From JBMYZL01 sp049610385 (GTDB lineage Bacteria > Bacteroidota > Bacteroidia > Flavobacteriales_D > Sanyastnellaceae): DNA of 30,515 nt. The first letter of the stretch is position 1, and the number at the start of each line of letters is the position of its first letter. The stretch is taken from NCBI GenBank assembly GCA_049610385.1, contig JBMYZL010000025.1:1-30515 (forward strand). Reading direction: 5' to 3'. The position numbers and the translations under genes were made by a program. Below, one piece after another: positions 22,790 to 30,411 of the stretch. The notes under the pieces were generated by a model. The model worked only from the letters and a program-made list of their open reading frames with translations. It ran no database searches and was not told the DNA's origin.

Positions 22790-23731
22790 TCAGTCTTTCT
22801 GCACACTGTATTTGGCAAAGACACGTTGCAGTTTCTGCAAGCGTTTTGGGCGGACAGGCCCCATTTGGCCACAAATCCAATCCCAGAAAGCGGCTCTGCG
22901 GAGATACAATGAGTATCGATCGACATGTGCATTTGTGCTGAAGGCCCAGCGGAAGAGCCCGAACAAGCGCATCCGATTGTGCTTTTGGAAGAACCGGAAA
23001 AACCCCCGGAATGCGTAATAAGTCCCCAATTGCAAGTGGGGGTCTGAACTCGCATTGCGTATGTGGAAATAACGAATCGTGGGGAGGCACCAAACTTGGC
23101 CTCCTGCCTGTCGAATCCGATAGCAGTAATCAACATCCTCACAATAGAGGAAAAAGGATTCGTCCCACGGCCCCAAGGTCTCCCATGCGGCTCGAGAGAT
23201 CCACATGGCGGCACCTGTGACCCAATCCACTTGAAAAGGTTTCGTGGGATAATCACAGTTGGGATCCCATTCCAACGGGAAATAAGGAGCCACCCGCATC
23301 ATGGGTCGTGGCGCCTCAATCGGTACTGGCGATCCGGTGCCCTCTGACTCCGGTGCGCAACCGATCCCGGCACATCCCCACAGGTCGGGCTGTGCAGCCG
23401 CTATGGACTCGCAAGCGCTGATGTAGCCGCGCTCGGGATGGGCGTCATTGTTCAAGAGAAGGGCGGCTTGTGCAGGTCCAGCACCCACCTTTTGAAGGCC
23501 CAAATTGACCCCGCCCGAAAACCCCAAATTCTCAGCAGATCGGAGGACAGTGATGCGCTCGGCATGAGGTCCGGTATAGACGAAGGGTTCATCCGATCCA
23601 TTGTCAACAATCCACATGTGACGCCATTCATCCGAAATGTCCAAGCACTTTTCAATGCAATGCGCCGTCAGTTGGGGCTTGTTGAAATGCAGGGTGATGA
23701 TGTCTGTTGTCGCGATGGAATCTTTCCTCAT
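22790..23731 (-). CDS. GT2 family glycosyltransferase (rhamnosyltransferase-like)
   Basis: 313 aa, ATG 23731. A cytoplasmic GT-A enzyme of family 2 similar in layout to O-antigen/cell-wall rhamnosyltransferases of the WbbL type. Visible marks: DIITLHFNKPQLTAHCI at the start, VDNGSDE, AENLGFSGGVNLGL (sugar-nucleotide region), LLLNNDA (the DxD equivalent), VTGAAMWISRAAWETLGPWD and FFLYCEDVDYCYRIRQAG (the ED acceptor-side motif). The basic C-terminus lacks a clear membrane helix. The gene directly abuts fur: the fur TAG is followed at once by this ATG, so they are probably cotranscribed. The donor is unknown; dTDP-rhamnose genes are not in the window. Confidence 0.9.
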   Translation of the reverse strand: MRKDSIATTDIITLHFNKPQLTAHCIEKCLDISDEWRHMWIVDNGSDEPFVYTGPHAERITVLRSAENLGFSGGVNLGLQKVGAGPAQAALLLNNDAHPERGYISACESIAAAQPDLWGCAGIGCAPESEGTGSPVPIEAPRPMMRVAPYFPLEWDPNCDYPTKPFQVDWVTGAAMWISRAAWETLGPWDESFFLYCEDVDYCYRIRQAGGQVWCLPTIRYFHIRNASSDPHLQLGTYYAFRGFFRFFQKHNRMRLFGLFRWAFSTNAHVDRYSLYLRRAAFWDWICGQMGPVRPKRLQKLQRVFAKYSVQKD

Positions 23732-24193
23732 CTATTCAGAATTTCCAACGGCATTGCTGCCCTGACGTCTGGCATAAATGTTCAGTGAATGATGCAAAAC
23801 TTCGATGCCAAAAAGCGCTTCCACTGTGGCTTTGATTTGCTGCACTCGGGGGTCACAGAATTCAATGACTTCGCCTGTGTCGGCCAAGATGATGTGGTCG
23901 TGTTGTTTGATGCGGTGTGACCGTTCATATTGCGCCACCTTGTCTCCAAATTGATGCTTTCGAACGAGATTGCAATCCAACAAAAGCTCGATGGTGTTGT
24001 ACAAAGTGGCACGGGAAACCCGGTATTTTCGGCGCTTCATGTGGGCGTACAGGGCCTCGATGTCAAAATGGCCATCAAATTGGTAAACTTCCCTTAAAAT
24101 GGCGAATCTCTCCGGGGTTTTTCGATGTCCGTTTTGGCCCAGGTACTGCTCGAAAAGCTCATGAACTTGTTTGAGGATGTCTTCAGTTACCAT
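23732..24193 (-). CDS. fur: Fur family metal-responsive transcriptional regulator
   Basis: 153 aa from ATG 24193. A winged-helix dimeric repressor. The DNA-binding domain includes KTPERFAILREVYQFDGHFD and VSRATLYNTIELLLDCNLV. The metal and dimer region has RIKQHDHIILADTGEVIEF and a late HHSLNIYARRQ. The CxxC structural-zinc pair of E. coli Fur is absent (the position reads LADTGE), as I recall for many Bacteroidota Fur proteins. Which metal it senses (iron, zinc or peroxide-linked) cannot be fixed from sequence. The longer frame (to 24292) adds 33 residues that overlap the promoter and the divergent gmd start. A TTG-N22-TATCTTCG promoter ends 6 nt before ATG 24193, supporting that start. Confidence 0.92.
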   Translation of the reverse strand: MVTEDILKQVHELFEQYLGQNGHRKTPERFAILREVYQFDGHFDIEALYAHMKRRKYRVSRATLYNTIELLLDCNLVRKHQFGDKVAQYERSHRIKQHDHIILADTGEVIEFCDPRVQQIKATVEALFGIEVLHHSLNIYARRQGSNAVGNSE

Positions 24194-24199
24194 TTGAAG

Positions 24200-24232
24200 C
24201 GAAGATAAGCGCTTGTCGGAATCGTGACTCAA
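24200..24232 (-). promoter_or_regulatory. Promoter of fur
   Basis: Minus strand: TTG (24232-24230), 22 nt, TATCTTCG (24207-24200), then 6 nt to ATG 24193. One mismatch in the -7 box. I see no clear Fur-box palindrome here, so autoregulation is not evident. Confidence 0.5.
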
Positions 24233-24277
24233 TTGTCGGATTGAAACATTGGCCCATTGCTCATCGTAAACGGCCTC

Positions 24278-25306
24278 ATGCAAATTGAACAAAAGGTGTC
24301 AAAAAGGGCTTTGATCACGGGCATCACGGGCCAAGATGGCAGTTACTTGGCAAGTCATTTGTTGGCTTTGGGCTATGAAGTGTTCGGTTTTGTTCGACAC
24401 GACACGTGGACGAAGTGCCAAGTGTGGCCGGAGGAAGAGAAAAGCCGTTTGGTTCCTTTGTTTGGGGACATGTCGGAGGGTCAGGATATTGCCATTGCTA
24501 TCAGCACCTGCATGCCAGATGAGATCTACAATCTGGCCTCAGAGAGCAGACCCAGTTTGAGTTGGAGGAATCCGGCCCGCACCCTTCAAGTCAATGGGGA
24601 ATCCGCCGTTCGGCTGTTTGAAGCCGCACGCCAAATCGCACCAGAAGCACGGGTGTTTCAGGCTTCATCTTCTGAAATGTTTGGTGTCCCCTCTGAAATC
24701 CCTCAATCCACCAAGACCCCTTTCATGCCCAGCAATCCATATGCTGCGAGCAAGGTCTATGCGCACCAAATGGCAGGCATCCTGCGCAGTGCTTACGACA
24801 TGCACATCAATTGTGGCATCTTGTTCAACCACGAAAGTGAGAGGCGGCCTGATCATTTTCTCACGCAGAAAATTGCCTTCGGCGCGGCATGCGCATCTCT
24901 GGGCATTCGCAATTCTGAACGCCTCAATGAAAGGGGCCGTCCCATGGTCGAGAAGGGTTTGCTGATGCTGGGGAACTTGGAGGTCAGTCGCGACTGGGGG
25001 TATGCCCCTGAGTTCGCAGTGGCGATGCACAAAATGCTGCAGCAGGAGACGCCCGGTGATTGCACCATCGGAACGGGCATCAGTTCGACCATCGGTGATT
25101 TGTGCGATGCTGCTTATTCAGCTGTTGGTTTGGATTGGCATGATTACGTGGCCAGTGACCCTGCACTCAAGCGGCCCAAGGAGACTGGGAAAACTGTGGC
25201 AGATGTATCTGAGGCGGATTTGGCGTTTGGGTGGAAAGCAGCGACGCCTGTGCGGGAGTGGATGGGCAAGATGCTTGCCGCGCAATTAGACGGGCTCACT
25301 TCTTGA
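24278..25306 (+). CDS. gmd: GDP-mannose 4,6-dehydratase-like protein
   Basis: 342 aa from ATG 24278 (a TTG at 24257 opens the frame). It is a short-chain-dehydratase-fold enzyme that would convert GDP-mannose to GDP-4-keto-6-deoxymannose, the precursor of GDP-fucose, rhamnose or perosamine. The NADP loop is GITGQDGSYL (15-24). The catalytic residues read SSSEMFG (Ser132, Glu133) and YAASK (Tyr155, Lys159). FNHESERR and LMLGNLEVSRDWGYAPEF are diagnostic. Two segments differ from the usual form: NLASESRPSLSW instead of a NLAAQSHV-like stretch, and RRPDHFLTQKI instead of RRGxxFVTRKI. A diverged GMD or a related dehydratase is possible. No downstream epimerase gene is visible. It is divergent from fur and overlaps the next gene tail to tail by 11 nt. 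Confidence 0.85.
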   Translation: MQIEQKVSKRALITGITGQDGSYLASHLLALGYEVFGFVRHDTWTKCQVWPEEEKSRLVPLFGDMSEGQDIAIAISTCMPDEIYNLASESRPSLSWRNPARTLQVNGESAVRLFEAARQIAPEARVFQASSSEMFGVPSEIPQSTKTPFMPSNPYAASKVYAHQMAGILRSAYDMHINCGILFNHESERRPDHFLTQKIAFGAACASLGIRNSERLNERGRPMVEKGLLMLGNLEVSRDWGYAPEFAVAMHKMLQQETPGDCTIGTGISSTIGDLCDAAYSAVGLDWHDYVASDPALKRPKETGKTVADVSEADLAFGWKAATPVREWMGKMLAAQLDGLTS

Positions 25307-26882
25307 TGAGCGCAGGTTGATTTTTTTTGACGGCTTGTGCTTTGAGCCAATCGGAGATTTCTTCGTTTTTCGCCAATTGAAGCTTCTCGCGAATCGAAGA
25401 CCGCATGTTGTAAATGTGGCCGGAGCTCACTTGCAACAGAATGCTTGATTCTTTGGCTGTGTAACCCCTCGCAAGGTGATTGAGCAAAGAGAGTTCGGAT
25501 TCGGTCAAAAGGGCGATGTGTTCATCAGAGATGCTCTTGATGTCGATTTCCTGCTCGTCACCATGCAGGATGTCATTGATGTTGCTCAAATACACCAAAG
25601 CTGTATTGATGTTGCTTCCCTTTGTTATGGCATCCCGAATGGAGGAAATAGCTTGTTTCTGTTCATATTTGGATTGAATGTTCTTGTGGGAAACGGCCGC
25701 CCTCAATTTGCGCACTTGTTGGCGTTGCCAAATGGTGAGTGACGCAAACGCCAGCAACAAAAGTCCCAAAATGGAAATGATGGTCAGGATTTTCGTGGTG
25801 TAATTCAATTTCGCTAGGGCCTCCGCCATTTGGATGTTCAGCCGTTCCACTTGCTTTTTCCGTGCGACATTGAATTTTTCAAGGAGTTCCAATTCAGATT
25901 GAACACGCGTTTTGGCCATTTCCCAACGTCGGGGAAAGGGAAAGTGTTCAAAAAGGGCTTTGGATTGGTCATCACCGAAATTTACAATCGTGTTCAGGCC
26001 ACTCATCCAAATTTTCGCAAAATCGGGTTGTTTGTCCACCAGTTTTTGACCCACTTCGCTGATTTGGTTATAGTGTGTGCTGTCGTCGAGAACCAGACAG
26101 GCGGTGACGACAGCCCTGAACTCTTGAAGGGATTCAGGCGTTGGAAAAGCCTCAATGAGTTCATGGAAATACCTGCGGAATTCATCGGTGTCAGTTCTCA
26201 AAAGGAGATGCGCATCCAAGCGGTTGATGAGTGCAAATCGGAGGACCTCGCCCTCGACATTCTCCCAATCCAGGAGATCCAAGGCATTCAAGGCAGCCTC
26301 AGGGTGGAAAGCCGAGTTGTGAATTCCAGCTAGATTGTTGATGGTTAAAGGATTGGGGGGTGAGTCGGAGATTTCAAGAGATCGTTCGAAATATTCGATG
26401 GCCCTTTCGGTTTCCTGCAGTTGCACGTGGCAAACGGCTATGTTTTCCAAATGATAGGCCTTGTTCGTGGCATCTGAGGTTGAATTTTTGGCTGATTCGT
26501 AGCTCCTGATGGCTTGCCGGTAGAGTCCTTTTTGATAAAGAAAGTGGCCATTGAATGAAGAGACCGATGGGTGCAAAACAGGGGCCTCATCTGGCCACCC
26601 GTCCAGAAGCCATGTTTCCAATTCTTTGGGGGTTGCGTTTGGTTCAGCAACGGCTGCCCATGTCAATTGGAATTTCCACAGGTTGATGTCCTCGTTGCTG
26701 GCGGTGGTCCTTTCGGATTTGTATAGGGGCAGAATTTCGTCGAAGATGGTGGCTGAAGATTCCGTGGTGTTCGCTCGAAATGTGGCGATGCGGTCATCCA
26801 AATTTTGCCCATACAGGTTTGTCCAAATGGAATTGAACGTGAAGATTGCCAGAATGAAAATTTTGGAAATGGGACCTCTCAT
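25296..26882 (-). CDS. Membrane-anchored TPR protein with C-terminal LuxR-type DNA-binding domain
   Basis: 528 aa from ATG 26882. The start gives a signal peptide or anchor (MRGPISKIFILAIFTFNSI, ending LYGQ). Residues about 30-360 form helical TPR-like repeats (for example FNGHFLYQKGLYRQAIRSYE and LENIAVCHVQLQETERAIEYFERSL). A coiled-coil-like segment (EKFNVARKKQVERLNIQMAEAL) precedes a transmembrane helix (about 364-384). A basic linker is followed by a LuxR/NarL-type helix-turn-helix (about 459-503, LTESELSLLNHLARGYTAKE then SSGHIYNMRSSIREKL). The expected topology is TPRs in the periplasm and the DNA-binding domain in the cytoplasm. Such hybrids are frequent in Bacteroidota; the signal is unknown. 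It is divergent from the AtoE-type transporter gene, a possible target. Longer frames to 26951 start with TTG and are not favoured. Confidence 0.85.
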   Translation of the reverse strand: MRGPISKIFILAIFTFNSIWTNLYGQNLDDRIATFRANTTESSATIFDEILPLYKSERTTASNEDINLWKFQLTWAAVAEPNATPKELETWLLDGWPDEAPVLHPSVSSFNGHFLYQKGLYRQAIRSYESAKNSTSDATNKAYHLENIAVCHVQLQETERAIEYFERSLEISDSPPNPLTINNLAGIHNSAFHPEAALNALDLLDWENVEGEVLRFALINRLDAHLLLRTDTDEFRRYFHELIEAFPTPESLQEFRAVVTACLVLDDSTHYNQISEVGQKLVDKQPDFAKIWMSGLNTIVNFGDDQSKALFEHFPFPRRWEMAKTRVQSELELLEKFNVARKKQVERLNIQMAEALAKLNYTTKILTIISILGLLLLAFASLTIWQRQQVRKLRAAVSHKNIQSKYEQKQAISSIRDAITKGSNINTALVYLSNINDILHGDEQEIDIKSISDEHIALLTESELSLLNHLARGYTAKESSILLQVSSGHIYNMRSSIREKLQLAKNEEISDWLKAQAVKKNQPALIKK

Positions 26883-26989
26883 GGCGGCAATTTGCAACGA
26901 TGGAAAGTCGTTCTGCAAACTGATTATATCATCATGTATCATCTGCAGCAAAATGGGCAGCTATGCGGTTGGGTTTTCAGGACTATTCC

Positions 26990-27018
26990 TTTCAGAAATG
27001 TATCCTTGATTACATTTG
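26990..27018 (+). promoter_or_regulatory. Promoter of the AtoE-type transporter gene
   Basis: TTTC (26990-26993), 17 nt, TACATTTG (27011-27018). The -7 box is an exact match; the -33 has one mismatch. The first of three consecutive ATG codons begins at 27020, so the mRNA probably starts around the second or third ATG. Confidence 0.5.
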
Positions 27019-27019
27019 A

Positions 27020-28423
27020 ATGATGATGAGCAACTGGTTTGATGGATATGCCCGGACCTTTGAGAAGTGGATGCCATCGCCTTTTGTCATCGCGGTTTTG
27101 TTGACGGCATTGACAGCATTGTTGTCTATTCGCACCGCAGACTCAACCGAGTTGGTGTTGAGATCTTGGACCGAAGGACTGTGGAATGCGGGCCTGATCC
27201 GTTTTGGATTCCAAGCCATGTTCATGTTGGTGTTGGGACACGTTTTGGCGTTGGCCCCTCCGGTCTACCGAGGGTTGCATCGCTCCGTGTCATGGATTGT
27301 AGGCAGACCCAAATGGTGGGTGGTCAAGTTGGCCGCCATTTCCATGATTTTGGGATGGCTCAACTGGGGCTTGGGCTTGGTGGGGGGTGCCATTTTGGCG
27401 AAAGGGGTCTTGGATTTTGCGCGCGAAAACAATTGGTCTCTGAACCGTGGATTGGTGGGGGCTGCAGGTTATACGGGCATGTTGGTCTGGCATGGTGGCC
27501 TCAGTGGTTCCGCTCCTTTGAAAGTTGCTGAACAAGGACATTTGAAATCCTTGGTTTCGGACGCATCATGGTCTGCAGAGATGCCGGATGCCATTGGTTT
27601 GCCAGAAACCGTTTTCGCACCTTGGAGTTTGGCACTGACTTTGGCGGTTGCCCTGAGTGTCCTGGCCACTTTGTTTTGGTTGGTTCGTTCTTCGGCGCCA
27701 GATAAATGGACTGCCGATCGGGACGGAACGCACAAAGTGCCTGGGTTTTCTGCCGACTCCATTTCGACGGTGAAAACCCCGGTCCATGGGGCGGAACGGT
27801 TGGAACAGGGCCACCTTGTGCCGGGGTTTCTGGGACTTTTTTGTTTCGTGGGTTTGGCATGGTGGGCTCAGGCAAATGGTCCATGGTGGGCTTTGAAATT
27901 TGTGACCCCGGATTGGATCAACATGTTGTTACTGGGCCTTGCCCTTTGGATGCATGGTTCCATTCGAAGCCTCCTTACCGCATTGGACATCGCCATTCAG
28001 GGGGCATCGGGAATTTTGATTCAATTCCCGCTGTATTTCGGAATCATGGGCATGGTCACAGGCACTGGTTTGGGGACAGAAATGTCCAGTCTTTTGGTCT
28101 CCTCCACGTCCAAAGAGTTGTTGCCTCTGGCTTTGTTTGGGTCATCGGGCATTTTGAATATTTTCGTGCCCAGTGGCGGTGGGCAGTGGGCCGTACAGGG
28201 CCCCCTGGTGCTTGAAACGTGCCATGCTTTAGGTGTCCCTTGGCCACGAGGCATCATGGCCATGGCCTATGGTGATCAATTGACCAACCTGTTGCAACCC
28301 TTTTGGGCCCTTCCCTTGTTGGGCATCACAGGGCTGAAGGCGCGGGAGATTCTTCCACACACTGTGGTGTTGATGTGCGTCGCGGGTGGGGTGATGATGG
28401 TTGGCCTTTGGCTGTCTTCCTAA
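27020..28423 (+). CDS. Short-chain fatty acid transporter, AtoE family
   Basis: 467 aa, a polytopic inner-membrane protein with about 10-12 hydrophobic segments, the usual size for the AtoE/short-chain fatty acid transporter family. Diagnostic stretches are WFDGYARTFEKWMPSPF at the N-terminus, FGFQAMFMLVLGHVLALAPP, GWLNWGLGLVGGAILAK, and the signature FVPSGGGQWAVQGPLV near 400. AYGDQLTNLLQPFWALPLLG follows. The family is linked to uptake of short-chain acids such as acetoacetate and butyrate, but few members have been tested. The start could be any of the ATGs at 27020, 27023 or 27026; the promoter position favours one of the later two. It is divergent from the TPR-LuxR regulator, with 137 nt between the starts. 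Confidence 0.93.
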   Translation: MMMSNWFDGYARTFEKWMPSPFVIAVLLTALTALLSIRTADSTELVLRSWTEGLWNAGLIRFGFQAMFMLVLGHVLALAPPVYRGLHRSVSWIVGRPKWWVVKLAAISMILGWLNWGLGLVGGAILAKGVLDFARENNWSLNRGLVGAAGYTGMLVWHGGLSGSAPLKVAEQGHLKSLVSDASWSAEMPDAIGLPETVFAPWSLALTLAVALSVLATLFWLVRSSAPDKWTADRDGTHKVPGFSADSISTVKTPVHGAERLEQGHLVPGFLGLFCFVGLAWWAQANGPWWALKFVTPDWINMLLLGLALWMHGSIRSLLTALDIAIQGASGILIQFPLYFGIMGMVTGTGLGTEMSSLLVSSTSKELLPLALFGSSGILNIFVPSGGGQWAVQGPLVLETCHALGVPWPRGIMAMAYGDQLTNLLQPFWALPLLGITGLKAREILPHTVVLMCVAGGVMMVGLWLSS

Positions 28424-28462
28424 TGGCATTCGATCATCGGAAAGACGGCGCCCTCGTGGATG

Positions 28463-28864
28463 TCACATGGGCTTGAGCGTTAGCATAGTCGCTCGAAGTT
28501 GATTGCCGATGACACCAGTGGTTGCCGGCCAATTTTCCACTTGCGTTTGGTTTTTCAAAATCCGCCGGGATTCGATGCGACAAAGTTCTCCCAAACGTTG
28601 AATTTCCTGGGTGCTCGACTTGGAAAACAAGACACGCATGGTCCGGAATTCTGCCGCGTGACGGTGCATGGCATCAAAACCATGTTTTTGGAGTTCGGCC
28701 AGACTCAGATGGCGATTTCGGGTCCTTGCCAATTCCCATTCATCCCCAAACTGGGCCACCTTTTGATAAGCCTTGGACCGGATGTAGAAAGGGTATTTTT
28801 TCCACTGCACAACGCCCAAGATGCCACCGCCCAAGGTGGCGAGAATTGAAATGAGTTCCAACAT
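28463..28864 (-). CDS. Small protein with N-terminal membrane anchor, unknown function
   Basis: 133 aa from ATG 28864. The longer frame begins with GTG at 28984, and its first 40 residues look non-coding. The N-terminus is a single hydrophobic helix (MLELISILATLGGGILGVVQ). The rest is charged and helical, with WKKYPFYIRSKAYQKV, GDEWELARTRNRHLSLAELQ, and a C-terminal LRATMLTLKPM. I do not recognise a family. It is probably anchored in the inner membrane with a cytoplasmic helical domain. It is convergent with the AtoE-type gene (39-nt gap) and follows the O-antigen ligase-like gene on the same strand, separated by 197 nt holding a hairpin. Coding status is likely but not certain. Confidence 0.6.
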   Translation of the reverse strand: MLELISILATLGGGILGVVQWKKYPFYIRSKAYQKVAQFGDEWELARTRNRHLSLAELQKHGFDAMHRHAAEFRTMRVLFSKSSTQEIQRLGELCRIESRRILKNQTQVENWPATTGVIGNQLRATMLTLKPM

Positions 28865-28892
28865 TGTGGGTTTTACGCTGTTGTTGGGAAAA

Positions 28893-28935
28893 GGTTTCTT
28901 CTCCTCACATGAACAACGAGGAAAAGGCTGAAACC
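28893..28935 (-). terminator. Probable terminator downstream of the O-antigen ligase-like gene
   Basis: An imperfect hairpin: CTTCTCCTC (28898-28906) pairs with GAGGAAAAG (28918-28926) with one mismatch across an 11-nt loop, extended by GGTTT (28893-28897) with AAACC (28931-28935) over a 4-nt bulge. On the minus strand the stem is followed by TTTT. It lies 126 nt past the stop at 29062. The rest of 28936-29061 shows nothing I can name. Confidence 0.5.
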
Positions 28936-29061
28936 TTGGCCATGGGGGCTCAGTGACCTTGTGCTCATTCACATCCGTCAACACGAACTCCGGGCAGAAT
29001 TAACAAATCGTTGATCCCATTGACCCCACCTGCCCCGTGAATTCCGAAAAACGCGCCCGAC

Positions 29062-30411
29062 TCAATGGGAACTTCGAAACTGCTTCCAAGCAAAATAGTA
29101 GCAGTAAACAAAGAATGGAAAGCCGTTCAAAATGAAATTCCCCTGTCTCATCAATTGCAGCAAAATCGTCACCAAACATGCCGCGCTGATGAACTTGAAC
29201 ACCATCCCATCTGCATCAGATGAATGTGTGATGAAGTAATGACGAGTCAAGAAATAGAACGTTAACAACACCCCGAACAGTCCCAGTTCTGAGGCGATTC
29301 GAAAGAACATGCTCGATGCATCAGGTGCATTTTGTCTAGAATAAGCTGAAGACATCGTATTCTCCAGAATTGTGTATTTCTCTGTGGCAGCCACGTGAGA
29401 GCCCAAACCGGTTCCGAAGAGTGGATTGCGCCTAAAATTTTCCCAGGTGATGACAGCGTGATTGTACAGAATGGCACTCGATCCATGAACATCCCGATTG
29501 GCGACTTCGGATGCGTTTAGAAGGCCTTCGATGCGTTGATTGATTTCGGGAATGGATCGAACAATTGAAAACAAGGCCAAAACAATCACAGGAGCGATAA
29601 TCAATGTTCTCACTTGCCGCTTAATCAACAAGTGGAGCACAATGGAAATCAAAAAGCCTGTGAAAGCGATTGCACTGTAGGTGAGGGCCAAGGCCAGAAC
29701 AATCAATATCGCTGAGAATCGATTCAGCCACAATCCTTTTTCTTGCATGCGTGAGGCCAAATTTGAGCCTTTGAAAAACAGACGAAGTAGCGCAAAAAAT
29801 CCAGCTGGTGCTATGGTGTTCGCGAAGTAGGTCGGTTCGCCCAGCGTACCGGAGATTCGAATGCCAAATTCTGCAGGCGCTTTGCCAATTCGCAAAATGG
29901 AATTGAAGAACTCATAAAATCCAAAAGGCACGATGGAGTCTACAAAAACAAGTAACCCGATCGCTGAAACAATCACAGCACCTTTGAGATAGATTCGAAA
30001 CCCCCGGATCACGTCTTCATTGAGGTGCTGCCACAGGTACCAATAGTAGAAATATGGCAACACGAGGCTCCCAAAAACTTTCAAAAACTCACCAGCTGAC
30101 ACCATGCCGCTGATGGCTCCCGAGCTCCCGACCCATCCCACAACCATCAAGGCAAACGCCACCTGGATAGGGAACTTGTAACGAATGACAAAAATCGGCA
30201 ACAGTGTATACATGCACAGCAAAGGCCCATAGCCAAGAGGCCCTGGAAACAGCTGAAAGGAATACCGGAAAAGGAAGATGTCGATGAAGGGGAAGGCTGC
30301 GAAAAAGAACGTCTTGATTGCCCCAGGAGCCCTTTTCTGCGAACTCGAATCCAAGGAGAAGCCTTCTTGTTGAATTAATTTCCGCTCCTCTTTTCTGATT
30401 CCATGATACAT
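29062..30411 (-). CDS. O-antigen ligase / polymerase-like membrane protein (Wzy/WaaL type)
   Basis: 450 aa from ATG 30411; the frame reaches a TTG at 30465, so up to 468 aa is possible. It has about 11 hydrophobic segments and a large loop near residues 290-375 containing ENFRRNPLFGTGLGSHV, the NPLxGxGxG-type motif of the O-antigen ligase/polymerase superfamily. Members either polymerise lipid-linked repeat units (Wzy) or ligate glycan to lipid A or other carriers (WaaL); the sequence alone does not decide. A cytoplasmic N-terminus of about 25 residues (MYHGIRKEERKLIQQEGF) precedes the first helix. No other glycan gene is directly next to it within the window, though an upstream partner may lie beyond the right edge. 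Confidence 0.85.
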   Translation of the reverse strand: MYHGIRKEERKLIQQEGFSLDSSSQKRAPGAIKTFFFAAFPFIDIFLFRYSFQLFPGPLGYGPLLCMYTLLPIFVIRYKFPIQVAFALMVVGWVGSSGAISGMVSAGEFLKVFGSLVLPYFYYWYLWQHLNEDVIRGFRIYLKGAVIVSAIGLLVFVDSIVPFGFYEFFNSILRIGKAPAEFGIRISGTLGEPTYFANTIAPAGFFALLRLFFKGSNLASRMQEKGLWLNRFSAILIVLALALTYSAIAFTGFLISIVLHLLIKRQVRTLIIAPVIVLALFSIVRSIPEINQRIEGLLNASEVANRDVHGSSAILYNHAVITWENFRRNPLFGTGLGSHVAATEKYTILENTMSSAYSRQNAPDASSMFFRIASELGLFGVLLTFYFLTRHYFITHSSDADGMVFKFISAACLVTILLQLMRQGNFILNGFPFFVYCYYFAWKQFRSSH

